Source of the DNA: Bacteroidales bacterium
Lineage (GTDB): Bacteria; Bacteroidota; Bacteroidia; Bacteroidales; BM520
DNA: 64,000 bases
Assembly (NCBI GenBank): GCA_016285515.1
Contig: JAEEQW010000005.1
Coordinates: 99,584 to 163,583, forward strand
Direction: 5' to 3'
The translations under genes were made by a program, and so were the position numbers. Below, in pieces: positions 1 to 9,244 of this stretch. Position 1 is the stretch's first letter. Every line of letters starts with the position of its first letter. The notes beneath the pieces are model-generated. The model saw nothing but the letters and a program-made list of their open reading frames with translations, was not told the origin of the DNA and ran no database searches.

Positions 1-326
1 TCTTCAGCAAAACGTCTCTCCTCTTCAGCTTGTCGTCTCTGTTCTTCGACACGTCTTTTCTCTTCCTCAACACGTCTCTTCTCTTCTTCGGCTTGTATTA
101 TTGCAGCATCAGACTGCGGTTTCTCATCCGCAGCATGATTACTCTCGCTATCTGATTGCAGTACCTCTACGGTTTCCTTTTCAGGCTGTTGCTCTTCCAC
201 AGCCTGACTCACTTCACCGGCTTCCTGGCTAATTTCAGCGGTTTCCTTTCTGATTTCTTCCTGTATGTTTTCAGCCTCTTTGGCTTCTTTATTTTTCTTC
301 TTTTTAAAAAATGAAAACAGTCCCAT
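1..326 (-). CDS. ftsY: Candidate FtsY (SRP receptor) N-terminus, partial
   Basis: The reading frame starts at an ATG at 324-326 (minus strand) and runs off the left edge, giving about 108 residues. It begins MGLFSFFKKKK, followed by a long acidic and basic region rich in E, K, R and Q. The last part is made of near-repeats of EEEKRRV / EEQRRQA, a likely charged coiled coil. Bacteroidetes FtsY proteins commonly start MGLF-FF-KKKK with an acidic linker before the NG GTPase domain, which would lie outside the window. FtsY is the membrane-associated receptor for the signal recognition particle. The gene is divergent from rimO. No GTPase motif is visible here, so another protein with a charged N-terminus is possible. 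Confidence 0.55.
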   Translation of the reverse strand, partial: MGLFSFFKKKKNKEAKEAENIQEEIRKETAEISQEAGEVSQAVEEQQPEKETVEVLQSDSESNHAADEKPQSDAAIIQAEEEKRRVEEEKRRVEEQRRQAEEERRFAE

Positions 327-413
327 AACTTTTGCTAATTGATTAATTCGCAAAGATAAAACAAAAATTCCGAATTAAGAATTATGATTTCAGATTTGAG
401 TATTATTTTTTGC

Positions 414-421
414 TACTTTTG
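414..421 (+). promoter_or_regulatory. Putative -7 box for rimO
   Basis: TACTTTTG fits the Bacteroidetes -7 element TAnnTTTG and lies 33 bases before the rimO ATG. No TTTG is seen at the usual spacing for a -33 box. Confidence 0.4.
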
Positions 422-454
422 CAAAATCAAAAACAGTAATCATTTCCTACTCTT

Positions 455-1804
455 ATGAAAATAGCAATAATCACTTTGGGATGTTCAAAGAATATCGTTG
501 ATTCCGAGAAACTTGCAGGAATTCTTAAAAACAAGGGAATTGAGATTTCCTTTGAAAATGTAGAAAGATGCGATGCAGCTATAATCAACACTTGTGGGTT
601 CATTCTTGATTCACAGGAAGAATCCATCGACACTATTCTCGAATGTGTCAGGATGAAAGCTGATGGGCGGAGGAAGTTGAAAAAAGTTTTCGTCTTCGGA
701 TGTCTTGTCGCGAGAAACCGCATGGAGCTCAAACAATCAATACCCGAAGTTGACGGCTGGTACGGCATCAACGACATGGAGGCTGTAGCCAACGATATGC
801 TTAAAGATTGTGGAATAAGAGAAAAAAGTAAGGGAAATGCAACAATGAATGATGCATGTAATGCTGTAAGGGGAAGTTTGAAACCGGTTCCGACAATCAG
901 TCGTGAAATCTCCACCCCTAAGCATTACGCATATCTGAAGATTTCGGAAGGATGCAACAAGTTTTGTTCTTTCTGTGCTATTCCTCTCATACGCGGCAAA
1001 CACATTTCCCGTCCAAAAGAAGAAATCATCAGAGAGGCGGAATTTCTTCACAGTCAAGGTGTTAAGGAGGTGATACTCATCGCTCAGGATTTGACTTTCT
1101 ATGGCTCCGACAACTATCATTCTCTCGAGTTATGCGACCTTGTCAGGAAGATTTCTGCAATAGGCTTCGATTGGATAAGGCTGCATTATGCCCATCCGAA
1201 TGAAATAAACGATGACGTGCTCAACCTTTATAATGAGTTGCCAAATCTATGCAAATATCTCGACATACCGTTACAGCATATCAGCACCCCCATTCTGAAG
1301 TCGATGAAACGCAACATCGACCGCGAAGGCACAATAGCCTTGATAAAGCACATCAGAAAGGTGGTTCCAGATATTGCCATCCGAACTGCATTCATCGTGG
1401 GCTATCCCGGAGAAACAGAGGAGCAGTATCAAGAATTAGTTGATTTTGTTAAAGACATGAAATTCGAGCGTCTCGGCGTGTTCACATTTTCTCCGGAAGA
1501 AGACACCGTTGCCAACGAACTTGAGGACGATGTCCCTGAAGATGTTAAGCAGCAGCGCAGAGAAGATTTATTGGCCATACAGCAGGACATTTCGTTGAAA
1601 AACAACGAGAAATTTGTCAACAGAACGATCAGAGTGTTAATCGATTACAAAGAGGATGACTATTTCATAGGCCGCACCGAATACGATTCGCCAGAAGTTG
1701 ACAACGAAGTTGTCATCAACTCCGACAAACCACTAAAAACAGGTGAATTCTATAATGTGGAGATAACTAGCGCGGAATGTTTTGATTTAAATGGCAAGTT
1801 TTGA
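455..1804 (+). CDS. rimO: Ribosomal protein S12 methylthiotransferase RimO
   Basis: 449 residues, the usual RimO length. RimO is a radical-SAM enzyme that adds a methylthio group to an aspartate of ribosomal protein S12. The N-terminal UPF0004 domain begins with TLGCSKN (Cys9). The radical-SAM cluster motif CxxxCxxC is at C167, C171 and C174 (GCNKFCSFC), followed by the RimO-type AIPLIRGKHISRP stretch. A TRAM domain ends the protein (GRTEYDSPEVDNEV region). The related MiaB acts on tRNA, but the sequence around the cluster favours RimO. It faces away from the candidate ftsY gene and converges on the lipoprotein gene at 1837. The start at 455 is the first ATG after a TAnnTTTG box. Confidence 0.93.
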   Translation: MKIAIITLGCSKNIVDSEKLAGILKNKGIEISFENVERCDAAIINTCGFILDSQEESIDTILECVRMKADGRRKLKKVFVFGCLVARNRMELKQSIPEVDGWYGINDMEAVANDMLKDCGIREKSKGNATMNDACNAVRGSLKPVPTISREISTPKHYAYLKISEGCNKFCSFCAIPLIRGKHISRPKEEIIREAEFLHSQGVKEVILIAQDLTFYGSDNYHSLELCDLVRKISAIGFDWIRLHYAHPNEINDDVLNLYNELPNLCKYLDIPLQHISTPILKSMKRNIDREGTIALIKHIRKVVPDIAIRTAFIVGYPGETEEQYQELVDFVKDMKFERLGVFTFSPEEDTVANELEDDVPEDVKQQRREDLLAIQQDISLKNNEKFVNRTIRVLIDYKEDDYFIGRTEYDSPEVDNEVVINSDKPLKTGEFYNVEITSAECFDLNGKF

Positions 1805-1824
1805 CAACGCCATACTATTGTCGT

Positions 1825-1841
1825 GATAAAAGCCTTTTATC
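1825..1841. terminator. Short A/T-rich inverted repeat between convergent genes
   Basis: GATAAAAG and CTTTTATC form a nearly uninterrupted palindrome between the rimO stop and the stop of the convergent lipoprotein gene. It could end transcription in both directions. The stem is weak and the loop very tight, so this is a low-confidence call. Confidence 0.3.
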
Positions 1842-2700
1842 TTTTGATTTCAACAAACCTTTCGTTCTCACCTACGAGTTCGATGTTCTTGGTGTTGAAA
1901 TCATAATGCAACGACATATCCTTTGGATATGTAACGACCTCAGGATAAACATTTTCCACATAACCGTTAAGGATATGGTCATACAAGTAATTAGCATATT
2001 TCTTAGCCACAATCTTCAAAAAAACGTCAATGTGATCGACAGTAAGTTCATCGTTCTCACTGTAATAAATAATCTCTCCATAATGATCTTTCGCAAACCA
2101 CCCCTCATGATAATCAGTTATTCTGTCAGTAGCATAAAGAAGTGACATAGTATCGCCGTATGGGCAATAGCAGTCAAGCCAGATGTTGGAAGCAAATGCA
2201 TTGATATAAGTATCCTTATTATATATCAAGGTATCATTACCATCCATGCGGTTTTTCTTAATTTCACTGTATGTATCATGGACCACATCGTAATATTCAT
2301 CAAATTCAAGCTGATGAATCTCAACCATAAACCTTTTTCCTTCCCGACATTTGTTGTATTCATCGAGATGTTCAATGGTATAGACGTCAAGGTTGGTTTT
2401 GGCAAGTTCTCCAATCAGATTATCGACAAAGATACAGTTAATCAGCGTGTCATTATATTGGCTGAGGAACTGGCTCTTGGATTTAAGAAGTGCTTCTCTG
2501 TCCTTAGGACTCATATCCTCAAGACCTTTCAAATCATCGTATGACTTATGATTAGTGTATAAAATATTATCCGGACGAAGCACGAGTACAGCCAACGAGT
2601 CATGCTGACTGCTGAAATTCCTCGCCACCTTTATATATTCTGATGTTGAGCAGGATGCAAAAAGCAAAGTTAATGAAATGAGTAAAAAAAGTTTTTTCAT
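1837..2700 (-). CDS. Predicted lipoprotein of unknown function
   Basis: 287 residues from the chosen start MKKLFLLIS; an in-frame upstream ATG at 2721 would place seven residues before a good signal peptide. The signal ends in a lipobox, LFASC, so the protein is probably lipid-anchored. The mature part has many charged and aromatic residues and no motif I recognise. A TAnnTTTG box at 2719-2726 lies just upstream, so it may be transcribed separately from miaA, which is 117 bases upstream on the same strand. Confidence 0.7.
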   Translation of the reverse strand: MKKLFLLISLTLLFASCSTSEYIKVARNFSSQHDSLAVLVLRPDNILYTNHKSYDDLKGLEDMSPKDREALLKSKSQFLSQYNDTLINCIFVDNLIGELAKTNLDVYTIEHLDEYNKCREGKRFMVEIHQLEFDEYYDVVHDTYSEIKKNRMDGNDTLIYNKDTYINAFASNIWLDCYCPYGDTMSLLYATDRITDYHEGWFAKDHYGEIIYYSENDELTVDHIDVFLKIVAKKYANYLYDHILNGYVENVYPEVVTYPKDMSLHYDFNTKNIELVGENERFVEIKR

Positions 2701-2718
2701 AGCACGAATTATTTGCTG

Positions 2719-2726
2719 CAAAAATA
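2719..2726 (-). promoter_or_regulatory. Putative -7 box for the lipoprotein gene
   Basis: Minus-strand TATTTTTG, 18 bases before the lipoprotein ATG. It overlaps the alternative longer start, which supports the shorter start. The area is A/T-rich, so a chance match is possible. Confidence 0.3.
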
Positions 2727-2817
2727 AACATTTTTATTCAAACATCTTTGTTATTACATCTTAATATCTTTTCGGTGACAACCTTTCTTCTGACTTTAAA
2801 GTTGTGTAAGTACGACT

Positions 2818-3738
2818 TTAGAATTTCAGACCATTATTGGCCAAAAAATCAATTTTTTCATCATCAGAAAGCGTTGCATCCACCCATATAATTTCAAAAC
2901 CTTTTTTTTCCATTCTGCGGAACCATGTCATCTGTCTTTTTGAAAATTGGTGAATGGCAATATTCAATCTGTCGAACATAGTATCGTATGAAATCTCTCC
3001 GAGCACATACATGGTGATGAACTTATATTCGAGACCGTAGCGTTTAAGTCGCTCGGAATCCACCCCACTGTCGAGAAGTTTCTGCACTTCTCCAATCATA
3101 TCTTCATCTTCAAGTCTGGTTCTAAGTCTTTTAGTGATTTTTTGGCGGACAAATTCACGTTCGGCGCACAAACCAATTATTGCTTCCGGAACAACTCGTT
3201 TATCCTCATTCTCTTCATGTTCTTCAAAGAAAGACTCAATTTCAATAGCCCTGAGCATCCTCTCACGTGTATCCAAATCAGTGTGATTATGGAGTTTTTT
3301 ATTGGTTTTTCCTTTGATTTCCAACAACATATCAACAAGTTCAGCATCAGACTTGGCGGCAAGCTGATTTCTTAAAATCATATTCTTAGGAACCTCATCA
3401 AGTCGATAATCCGCCAACACAGCCTCAATGTACATTCCAGACCCACCACATAATATCACCTCCTTACCACGTTCGGTAATATCCTTATAAGCCGCTGTAA
3501 AATCACGTTTGAACTCAAATATATTGTATTCATATCCTGGGTCAACAATGTCAATCAAATGACACGGTATTATCTGATTGTCAACCATATAATCGCAATA
3601 GTCCTTCCCCGTTCCAATAGTCATTCCACGATATACCTGACGTGAATCGGCACTGATTATTTCCGCATTGATTTTGTTAGCCAAATAAGATGCAAAATGT
3701 GTTTTGCCTGTGGCAGTTGGTCCTAATATTACATACAT
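2818..3738 (-). CDS. miaA: tRNA dimethylallyltransferase MiaA
   Basis: 306 residues. MiaA transfers a dimethylallyl group to N6 of A37 in tRNAs that read UNN codons. The P-loop GPTATGKT lies at residues 6-13. The family motif ISADSRQVYRGMTIGTGK follows, then GGSGMYIEAVL, and near the C-terminus QFSKRQMTWFRRM, which contains the conserved RQxTWFR. The next gene upstream on the same strand, a family 2 glycosyltransferase, ends 16 bases before this start, so the two are probably co-transcribed. Confidence 0.95.
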   Translation of the reverse strand: MYVILGPTATGKTHFASYLANKINAEIISADSRQVYRGMTIGTGKDYCDYMVDNQIIPCHLIDIVDPGYEYNIFEFKRDFTAAYKDITERGKEVILCGGSGMYIEAVLADYRLDEVPKNMILRNQLAAKSDAELVDMLLEIKGKTNKKLHNHTDLDTRERMLRAIEIESFFEEHEENEDKRVVPEAIIGLCAEREFVRQKITKRLRTRLEDEDMIGEVQKLLDSGVDSERLKRYGLEYKFITMYVLGEISYDTMFDRLNIAIHQFSKRQMTWFRRMEKKGFEIIWVDATLSDDEKIDFLANNGLKF

Positions 3739-3754
3739 GTTAAGTGTTAAAATG

Positions 3755-4882
3755 TTAGAGTGTTAGCTTATGTAATGTATCATCATGACTTTTACGGAGT
3801 TCATTCTCAACATCATACAAATGGTCACGCTCAGCTTGTGAGACTTCAACAGAAAACGCCTCAACAGACTGTTGCCTATACCTTAAATATTGAAGTATTC
3901 GCAAGGCATCCACTTTTACCATACAAGCATGAACGAACGCCTTTTCAGTTGTATAATTTTTTCTCAGAGGGCCCCATAAGTCTTCAGTCTTAAAGACATT
4001 CTTTAAAAAAAGTGTCATAGGCATTTCAATATCAGCATGATACAGACAGCTGAACGAATCGAATGTCTGCTTCACCTCATCAAAAATTCGTGGATTATAG
4101 AAAGGATATGATGACCAATCGCCGTTTAAACCTTTTATCAGAGCAGGGCCCGTTCCGAACGCCACACGGTCGGAACAACGTCCCATAGGATAGACATGGG
4201 AATCATTCCATAAAAGCATTTCACCGCTTTTTCTGAATTTCTGAAGAAGATAGAAATCCTCTCCCGACTGACGCGGAGTTATGCCTCTGACCTTGCGATA
4301 AGATTTAACAGGGAAAGCCATTGCCGAACCGAGTGCCGTAAAGGCATACGGATTATTGATTCTAAGCATGTTAACCATATAATGGCGCATATACAGCTCA
4401 TAACGAAGAATCTCTAAATTCTGCTTCCTGTCATCGGTCAAAGGATGGTAATATGGAACGCATAAAGCTATGACATTTTTATGGCGACTGAAATTTTCCA
4501 TCACTGATGAAACATAGTCATTACCAAAACCAGTATCTGCATCCATACTTATTATCAAGTCATTATCATCCGCAACTTCAGCTATCTCGTCAAACATAAC
4601 TTTTCGTGCCCATCCAACTCCGGAGTTCTTCAAAGGGAATGCCCTACCTCGCGACGATTTGTCTATAACAGTAAAATTATCATCTTTATTGTTGAGATAA
4701 TCGAGAGTTTTACGATTGTCTTCAATATCGCCGGCGTGGAAAACATCTTCATGCCACTCTTCAGGATTATTCACACAGAACCAGCATTTTATATCGTTAT
4801 AATCCTGACTTCCAATATCTGAAAGCAAGCGGGGGATATTTGAAAACTCACGCAGTATGGGAATAGCGATATGGACTGTCAT
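3755..4882 (-). CDS. Family 2-type glycosyltransferase
   Basis: 375 residues. The N-terminus reads VHIAIPILREFSNIPRLLSDI, typical of the GT-A fold family 2. A DxD-like metal-binding motif, MDADTGFG, is near residues 113-120. No signal peptide or clear membrane segment is visible, so it is likely cytoplasmic or peripheral. The sugar donor and acceptor cannot be deduced. It is the first gene of a minus-strand group with miaA and is divergent from the S46 peptidase gene. Confidence 0.75.
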   Translation of the reverse strand: MTVHIAIPILREFSNIPRLLSDIGSQDYNDIKCWFCVNNPEEWHEDVFHAGDIEDNRKTLDYLNNKDDNFTVIDKSSRGRAFPLKNSGVGWARKVMFDEIAEVADDNDLIISMDADTGFGNDYVSSVMENFSRHKNVIALCVPYYHPLTDDRKQNLEILRYELYMRHYMVNMLRINNPYAFTALGSAMAFPVKSYRKVRGITPRQSGEDFYLLQKFRKSGEMLLWNDSHVYPMGRCSDRVAFGTGPALIKGLNGDWSSYPFYNPRIFDEVKQTFDSFSCLYHADIEMPMTLFLKNVFKTEDLWGPLRKNYTTEKAFVHACMVKVDALRILQYLRYRQQSVEAFSVEVSQAERDHLYDVENELRKSHDDTLHKLTL

Positions 4883-4988
4883 ATATTGGTTATGTCTTTG
4901 TTTTGTTCAACAACTGATTCAGTTTGCAAAGTTAGCAAAAAATAATCCGATTTTTAATTTCTGATTTCATAATTCTGAATTAAAGAAC

Positions 4989-4996
4989 TATCTTTG
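4989..4996 (+). promoter_or_regulatory. Putative -7 box for the S46 peptidase gene
   Basis: TATCTTTG matches TAnnTTTG, 30 bases before the ATG at 5027. It supports the internal start over the longer reading frame that begins at 4994. Confidence 0.45.
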
Positions 4997-5026
4997 CAGT
5001 TTTTGGAAAAAATAAAAATCTCATAT

Positions 5027-7192
5027 ATGAAAAGACTATTATCCATTGCTTTAATAGCATTAATGACAACTTTTCCCGTCTTAGCAAATGACGGAATGTG
5101 GCTCCCGATTCTTCTTCAGTATCTCAATGAAAAGGAGATGCAGGAGATGGGAATGAAAATCACTGCTGAGGACATTTATTCTATAAACCATGCATCGATG
5201 AAAGATGCAGTAATGCTTTTCGGTGGTGGATGCACCTGCGAGGTGGTCTCAAACAAGGGGCTTCTGCTTACGAATTATCACTGCGGCTACGGAAGCATCC
5301 AACGCCACAGTGCCATTGACCATGACTACCTTACTGACGGTTTTTGGGCAAAAGACAACAGTGAAGAACTGCCATGTCCGGGACTTACCACAAACTTAAT
5401 GGTTGAAATGCGGGATGTTACCGAGCGGATAAACAATGCGGTCAACGATAAAATGACGCAGGCCGAAAGAGAAAAAGCCATTGAGGCCGAATCTCAGAAA
5501 ATCATTAAGGAAGCCACCGCAGGCACTCATTATCAAGGGTCTGTGGAATCATATTACAAAGGCAACCAGTTCTTTTTGATAATATTCGAGGAATTCAAGG
5601 ATGTACGCCTCGTTGGCGCTCCCCCTTCAAATATTGGAAAATTCGGCGGTGACACCGACAACTGGATGTGGCCACGCCATACAGGTGACTTTTCTATATT
5701 CAGAATCTATGTTGACAAGGACAACAAACCTGCCGAATATTCTCCTGACAACAAGCCATACCAGCCCAAATACTATTTTAACATCAGTTTGGAAGGTGTA
5801 AACGAAGGTGATTTCACAATGGTCTTCGGCTATCCTGCAAGAACCAACGAATACGAGCATTCGGGCTATGTGTATAACACTATTGAAGTCGAGAATCCAA
5901 TAGTTATCAACATCAGAGACAAGAAACTTGCCGTGATGAAAGAATATTCGGAACAATCGCCGCAGATACGCATCCAATATGCCAACAAGATAGCCAGCAT
6001 CGCCAACGGATGGAAAAAAATGATTGGCCAGTCGCTTGGTGTACAGAATGTTGACGGCATCCAAATGAAAAAAGACTACGAAAAAGCCTTCCAGCAATGG
6101 GCTAACAATTCACATAAAGAATATTCAACTATAATCCCATCATTGGAAAAATATTACAATGAGATACGCCCTTACAGAAAGACTCTAAGGTACATTTCAG
6201 AAGCTGGTATAGGCACTGAAATAATTTCATTCTCAGGTAATTACACAAAACTGATTACGGCTTCAAAAGCTGACAAGCCTGACAATGAAAAGATATCCAA
6301 ACTCGTTGAGACTCTTAGGAATCAGGCTAAAGCCTTCTATAAAGACTACAACAAGGACATCGACAGAAAAATCTGTCCCCAAATGCTCGAAATATTTTAC
6401 AGCAATGTTGACATGAAATTCATGCCATCATTCTTCACCACAATAAGGGACAAATACAAAGGTGATTTCGAAGCATACGCAGACTATATCTTCAAAAACT
6501 CATTGCTTAGTGACAGCACAAAGTTATATGCATTTCTCGACAACTACAGTCCAAAGAAATACAAAACCCTCGAGAAAGACCCATGCTATGTGATTTTCAC
6601 CGAAATGATAGACACCTATGATGGTATCAGACCACAGATAGGTGAATATCAGAATAATATCGACAGCGTAATGCACTATTACATGAAAGCACAGATGGAG
6701 TTTGAAAAAGACAGAAGATTTTATCCTGATGCCAATTTCACGTTGCGTGTCAGTTACGGAAAAGTCGAAGGCTTCAAACCAATGGATGCAGTAAGATACG
6801 ATTATTTCACCACTCTTGACGGCATTATTGAAAAGGAAGACCCGAACATTTACGACTATGTTGTCGAGGACAAGCTGAAAGAATTATGGCGCAACAAAGA
6901 TTACGGTCGTTATGCCGACAAAGACGGGACCATGCACACCTGTTTCCTGGCATCCAATCACACTACTGGCGGCAATTCAGGTTCACCTGTAATCAATGCC
7001 AAAGGTGAACTTATCGGCCTCAATTTTGACCGTAATTGGCAGGGCACTATGAGCGACATCATATACGACCCGAACGTCTGCCGCAACATAATTGTCGATA
7101 TACGCTATGTTCTGTTCATTATAGACAAATTTGCCGGTGCAAGTCATCTTGTCAAGGAAATGAAAATAGCCAACTCTCAACTGTATAACTAA
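5027..7192 (+). CDS. dpp11: S46 family dipeptidyl peptidase, DPP11 type
   Basis: 721 residues from ATG 5027, which opens a signal peptide (MKRLLSIALIALMTTFPVLA). The S46 catalytic triad is visible: H85 in TNYHCGYG, D221 in HTGDFSIF and S651 in GGNSGSP. Eighteen residues after the serine is R669 in NFDRNW. In Porphyromonas gingivalis the equivalent position is Arg in DPP11, which cleaves after Asp or Glu, and Gly in DPP7, which prefers hydrophobic residues, so this copy is DPP11-like. The enzyme should release acidic dipeptides in the periplasm. DPP III follows 12 bases downstream, forming a peptide-degradation pair. Confidence 0.92.
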   Translation: MKRLLSIALIALMTTFPVLANDGMWLPILLQYLNEKEMQEMGMKITAEDIYSINHASMKDAVMLFGGGCTCEVVSNKGLLLTNYHCGYGSIQRHSAIDHDYLTDGFWAKDNSEELPCPGLTTNLMVEMRDVTERINNAVNDKMTQAEREKAIEAESQKIIKEATAGTHYQGSVESYYKGNQFFLIIFEEFKDVRLVGAPPSNIGKFGGDTDNWMWPRHTGDFSIFRIYVDKDNKPAEYSPDNKPYQPKYYFNISLEGVNEGDFTMVFGYPARTNEYEHSGYVYNTIEVENPIVINIRDKKLAVMKEYSEQSPQIRIQYANKIASIANGWKKMIGQSLGVQNVDGIQMKKDYEKAFQQWANNSHKEYSTIIPSLEKYYNEIRPYRKTLRYISEAGIGTEIISFSGNYTKLITASKADKPDNEKISKLVETLRNQAKAFYKDYNKDIDRKICPQMLEIFYSNVDMKFMPSFFTTIRDKYKGDFEAYADYIFKNSLLSDSTKLYAFLDNYSPKKYKTLEKDPCYVIFTEMIDTYDGIRPQIGEYQNNIDSVMHYYMKAQMEFEKDRRFYPDANFTLRVSYGKVEGFKPMDAVRYDYFTTLDGIIEKEDPNIYDYVVEDKLKELWRNKDYGRYADKDGTMHTCFLASNHTTGGNSGSPVINAKGELIGLNFDRNWQGTMSDIIYDPNVCRNIIVDIRYVLFIIDKFAGASHLVKEMKIANSQLYN

Positions 7193-7204
7193 AAACCCAA
7201 TAAT

Positions 7205-9244
7205 ATGAAATCATTACAAAAAGCAATTATGATTACAGCAATTATTTCTATTACAATAAGTTGCAACAATAATAAGAAATTCGAGCAGCCTAAGCCCGAC
7301 GACAGTTTCAAATGGCAGGTTGACCAGTTCGACGACATTCGCATAATGCGTTATCAGGTTCCTGACTGGGACAGCCTTTCCCTCAATCAGAAACAATTCG
7401 TTTATTATCTATGTGAGGCTGCTTACTGGGGCAGGGACATAACTACCGACCAATATTACAAGAACAACCTTACCATACGCCGCACTCTCGAAGGGATTTA
7501 CACTTCATACGAAGGCGACAAGAACGATGCACAATGGATAGCATTTGAGAAATATCTCAAAAAAATATGGTTTGCCAACGGCATCCACCATCACTATTCA
7601 AACGACAAATTCACTCCTGAATTTACCGAAGAATACTTCAGAATGCTCATTGACAACAGCAAGAACTCGTTGGTTGCTCAGATTGGCGACAAAGAGACAT
7701 TCATCGACAACTTATGCACAATCATATTTAATCCTGCAGTTGCAGCTTCAAGAAACAATTCCTCGGCCAAAGACATAGTTGCAGAATCTGCAGTCAATTT
7801 CTACGACAATGTAACCGCCAAGGAAGTCAATGATTTCTACAACAAAATGACTGTCCCCGATCCAGAGCATCCAATATCCAAGGGGCTCAATTCAAAATTA
7901 GTCAAGGAAAACGGCAAAATAGTTGAAAAGACTTACAAACTTGACGGCTTATACGGCAATTACATAGCAAAAATAATTGAGAACCTTGAAAAGGCGAAAC
8001 AGTTTGCTGAAAATGAGATGCAGAAACACGAGATTGACCTGCTTATAGATTATTACAGAACCGGTAATTTGACCACATGGGATGAATACAATATCGTATG
8101 GGCTCAGAACACTGTGCCAACTGTAGATTACGTCAACGGTTTCATAGAAGATTACGACGATCCATTAGGACGCAAGGCAACATGGGAATCCGTCGTCAAT
8201 TTCAAGGATTTCGAGGAGACCAAGGTAACAGAACTTATAAGTGCAAATGCACAATGGTTCGAGGACAACAATCCTGTTGATCCGCGTTTCAAGAAAAAAG
8301 AAGTCAAAGGCGTAAGTGCCAAGGCAATAAACTGCGTTGCTCTCGGCGGTGCCACCTACCCTTCTCCTCCTATCGGAATCAATTTGCCTAATGCCGACTG
8401 GATAAGAAAGGATTACGGTTCAAAGTCAGTGACTATCACCAACTTGACATACGCATACGACCAGGCGGCAAAGCAAGTCGGAGGCACTCTTCAGGAATTT
8501 GCCGCAGATACGGACGAAATCGAAAGAAGTAAAAAGTACGGTTATCTCACCGACAACCTTCACACCGACCTTCACGAATGTCTCGGACACGGCAGCGGAC
8601 AGCTTCTTCCAGGAGTCAGCCCGACATCACTGCTTGAGAATCAGTCAACGCTGGAAGAGGCAAGAGCTGATCTTTTCGCACTTTACTACCTCGCCGACCC
8701 AAAACTACTCGAGTTGGGCCTCGTACCTGACATGGAAGCTTATAAAGCTGAGTATGACGCATATATACGCAACGGCTTAATATCACAGCTGACAAGAATC
8801 CAGCCGGGTAAAAACATTGAGGAAGCTCACATGAGAAACCGCGCACTCATCTCTAACTGGATTTTTGAGCACGGACTTGACAACAACGTGATTTCAAAAT
8901 ATCAGAAAGATGGCAAGACATACGTCAAAATTAACGAATATGAGAAAATGCGCCAGCTTATCGGACAACTCCTCGCCGAAGTCCAGAGGATCAAATCGGA
9001 AGGTGACTATAAGGCCGGCGCGGAATTAGTCAACAAATATGCCGTCAAGGTCGATCCTGTCCTCCATAAAGAGATTCTTGAAAGATACGAAAAACTTCAT
9101 CTGGCTCCTTACGGTGGATTTATCAATCCACAATTAACTCCCGAATACGACAAGGACAACAACGTCATAAACATAAAAATCAGCTATCCGGAAAATTACA
9201 TTGAACAGATGCTGATGATGAGCAAAAACTATTCCCTGTTATGA
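7205..9244 (+). CDS. Dipeptidyl peptidase III (M49 metallopeptidase)
   Basis: 679 residues. An N-terminal signal with a cysteine (ISITISCNNN) suggests a lipoprotein. The zinc motif HEXXXH is present as HECLGH at residues 457-462, and the second zinc motif as EEARAD at 484-489. The variant HECLGH is typical of Bacteroides-type DPP III, where eukaryotic enzymes have HELLGH. The enzyme removes dipeptides from the N-terminus of oligopeptides. It lies directly after the DPP11 gene. Its stop codon overlaps the start of the next gene by 4 bases (ATGA), so the three genes are likely one transcript. Confidence 0.92.
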   Translation: MKSLQKAIMITAIISITISCNNNKKFEQPKPDDSFKWQVDQFDDIRIMRYQVPDWDSLSLNQKQFVYYLCEAAYWGRDITTDQYYKNNLTIRRTLEGIYTSYEGDKNDAQWIAFEKYLKKIWFANGIHHHYSNDKFTPEFTEEYFRMLIDNSKNSLVAQIGDKETFIDNLCTIIFNPAVAASRNNSSAKDIVAESAVNFYDNVTAKEVNDFYNKMTVPDPEHPISKGLNSKLVKENGKIVEKTYKLDGLYGNYIAKIIENLEKAKQFAENEMQKHEIDLLIDYYRTGNLTTWDEYNIVWAQNTVPTVDYVNGFIEDYDDPLGRKATWESVVNFKDFEETKVTELISANAQWFEDNNPVDPRFKKKEVKGVSAKAINCVALGGATYPSPPIGINLPNADWIRKDYGSKSVTITNLTYAYDQAAKQVGGTLQEFAADTDEIERSKKYGYLTDNLHTDLHECLGHGSGQLLPGVSPTSLLENQSTLEEARADLFALYYLADPKLLELGLVPDMEAYKAEYDAYIRNGLISQLTRIQPGKNIEEAHMRNRALISNWIFEHGLDNNVISKYQKDGKTYVKINEYEKMRQLIGQLLAEVQRIKSEGDYKAGAELVNKYAVKVDPVLHKEILERYEKLHLAPYGGFINPQLTPEYDKDNNVINIKISYPENYIEQMLMMSKNYSLL

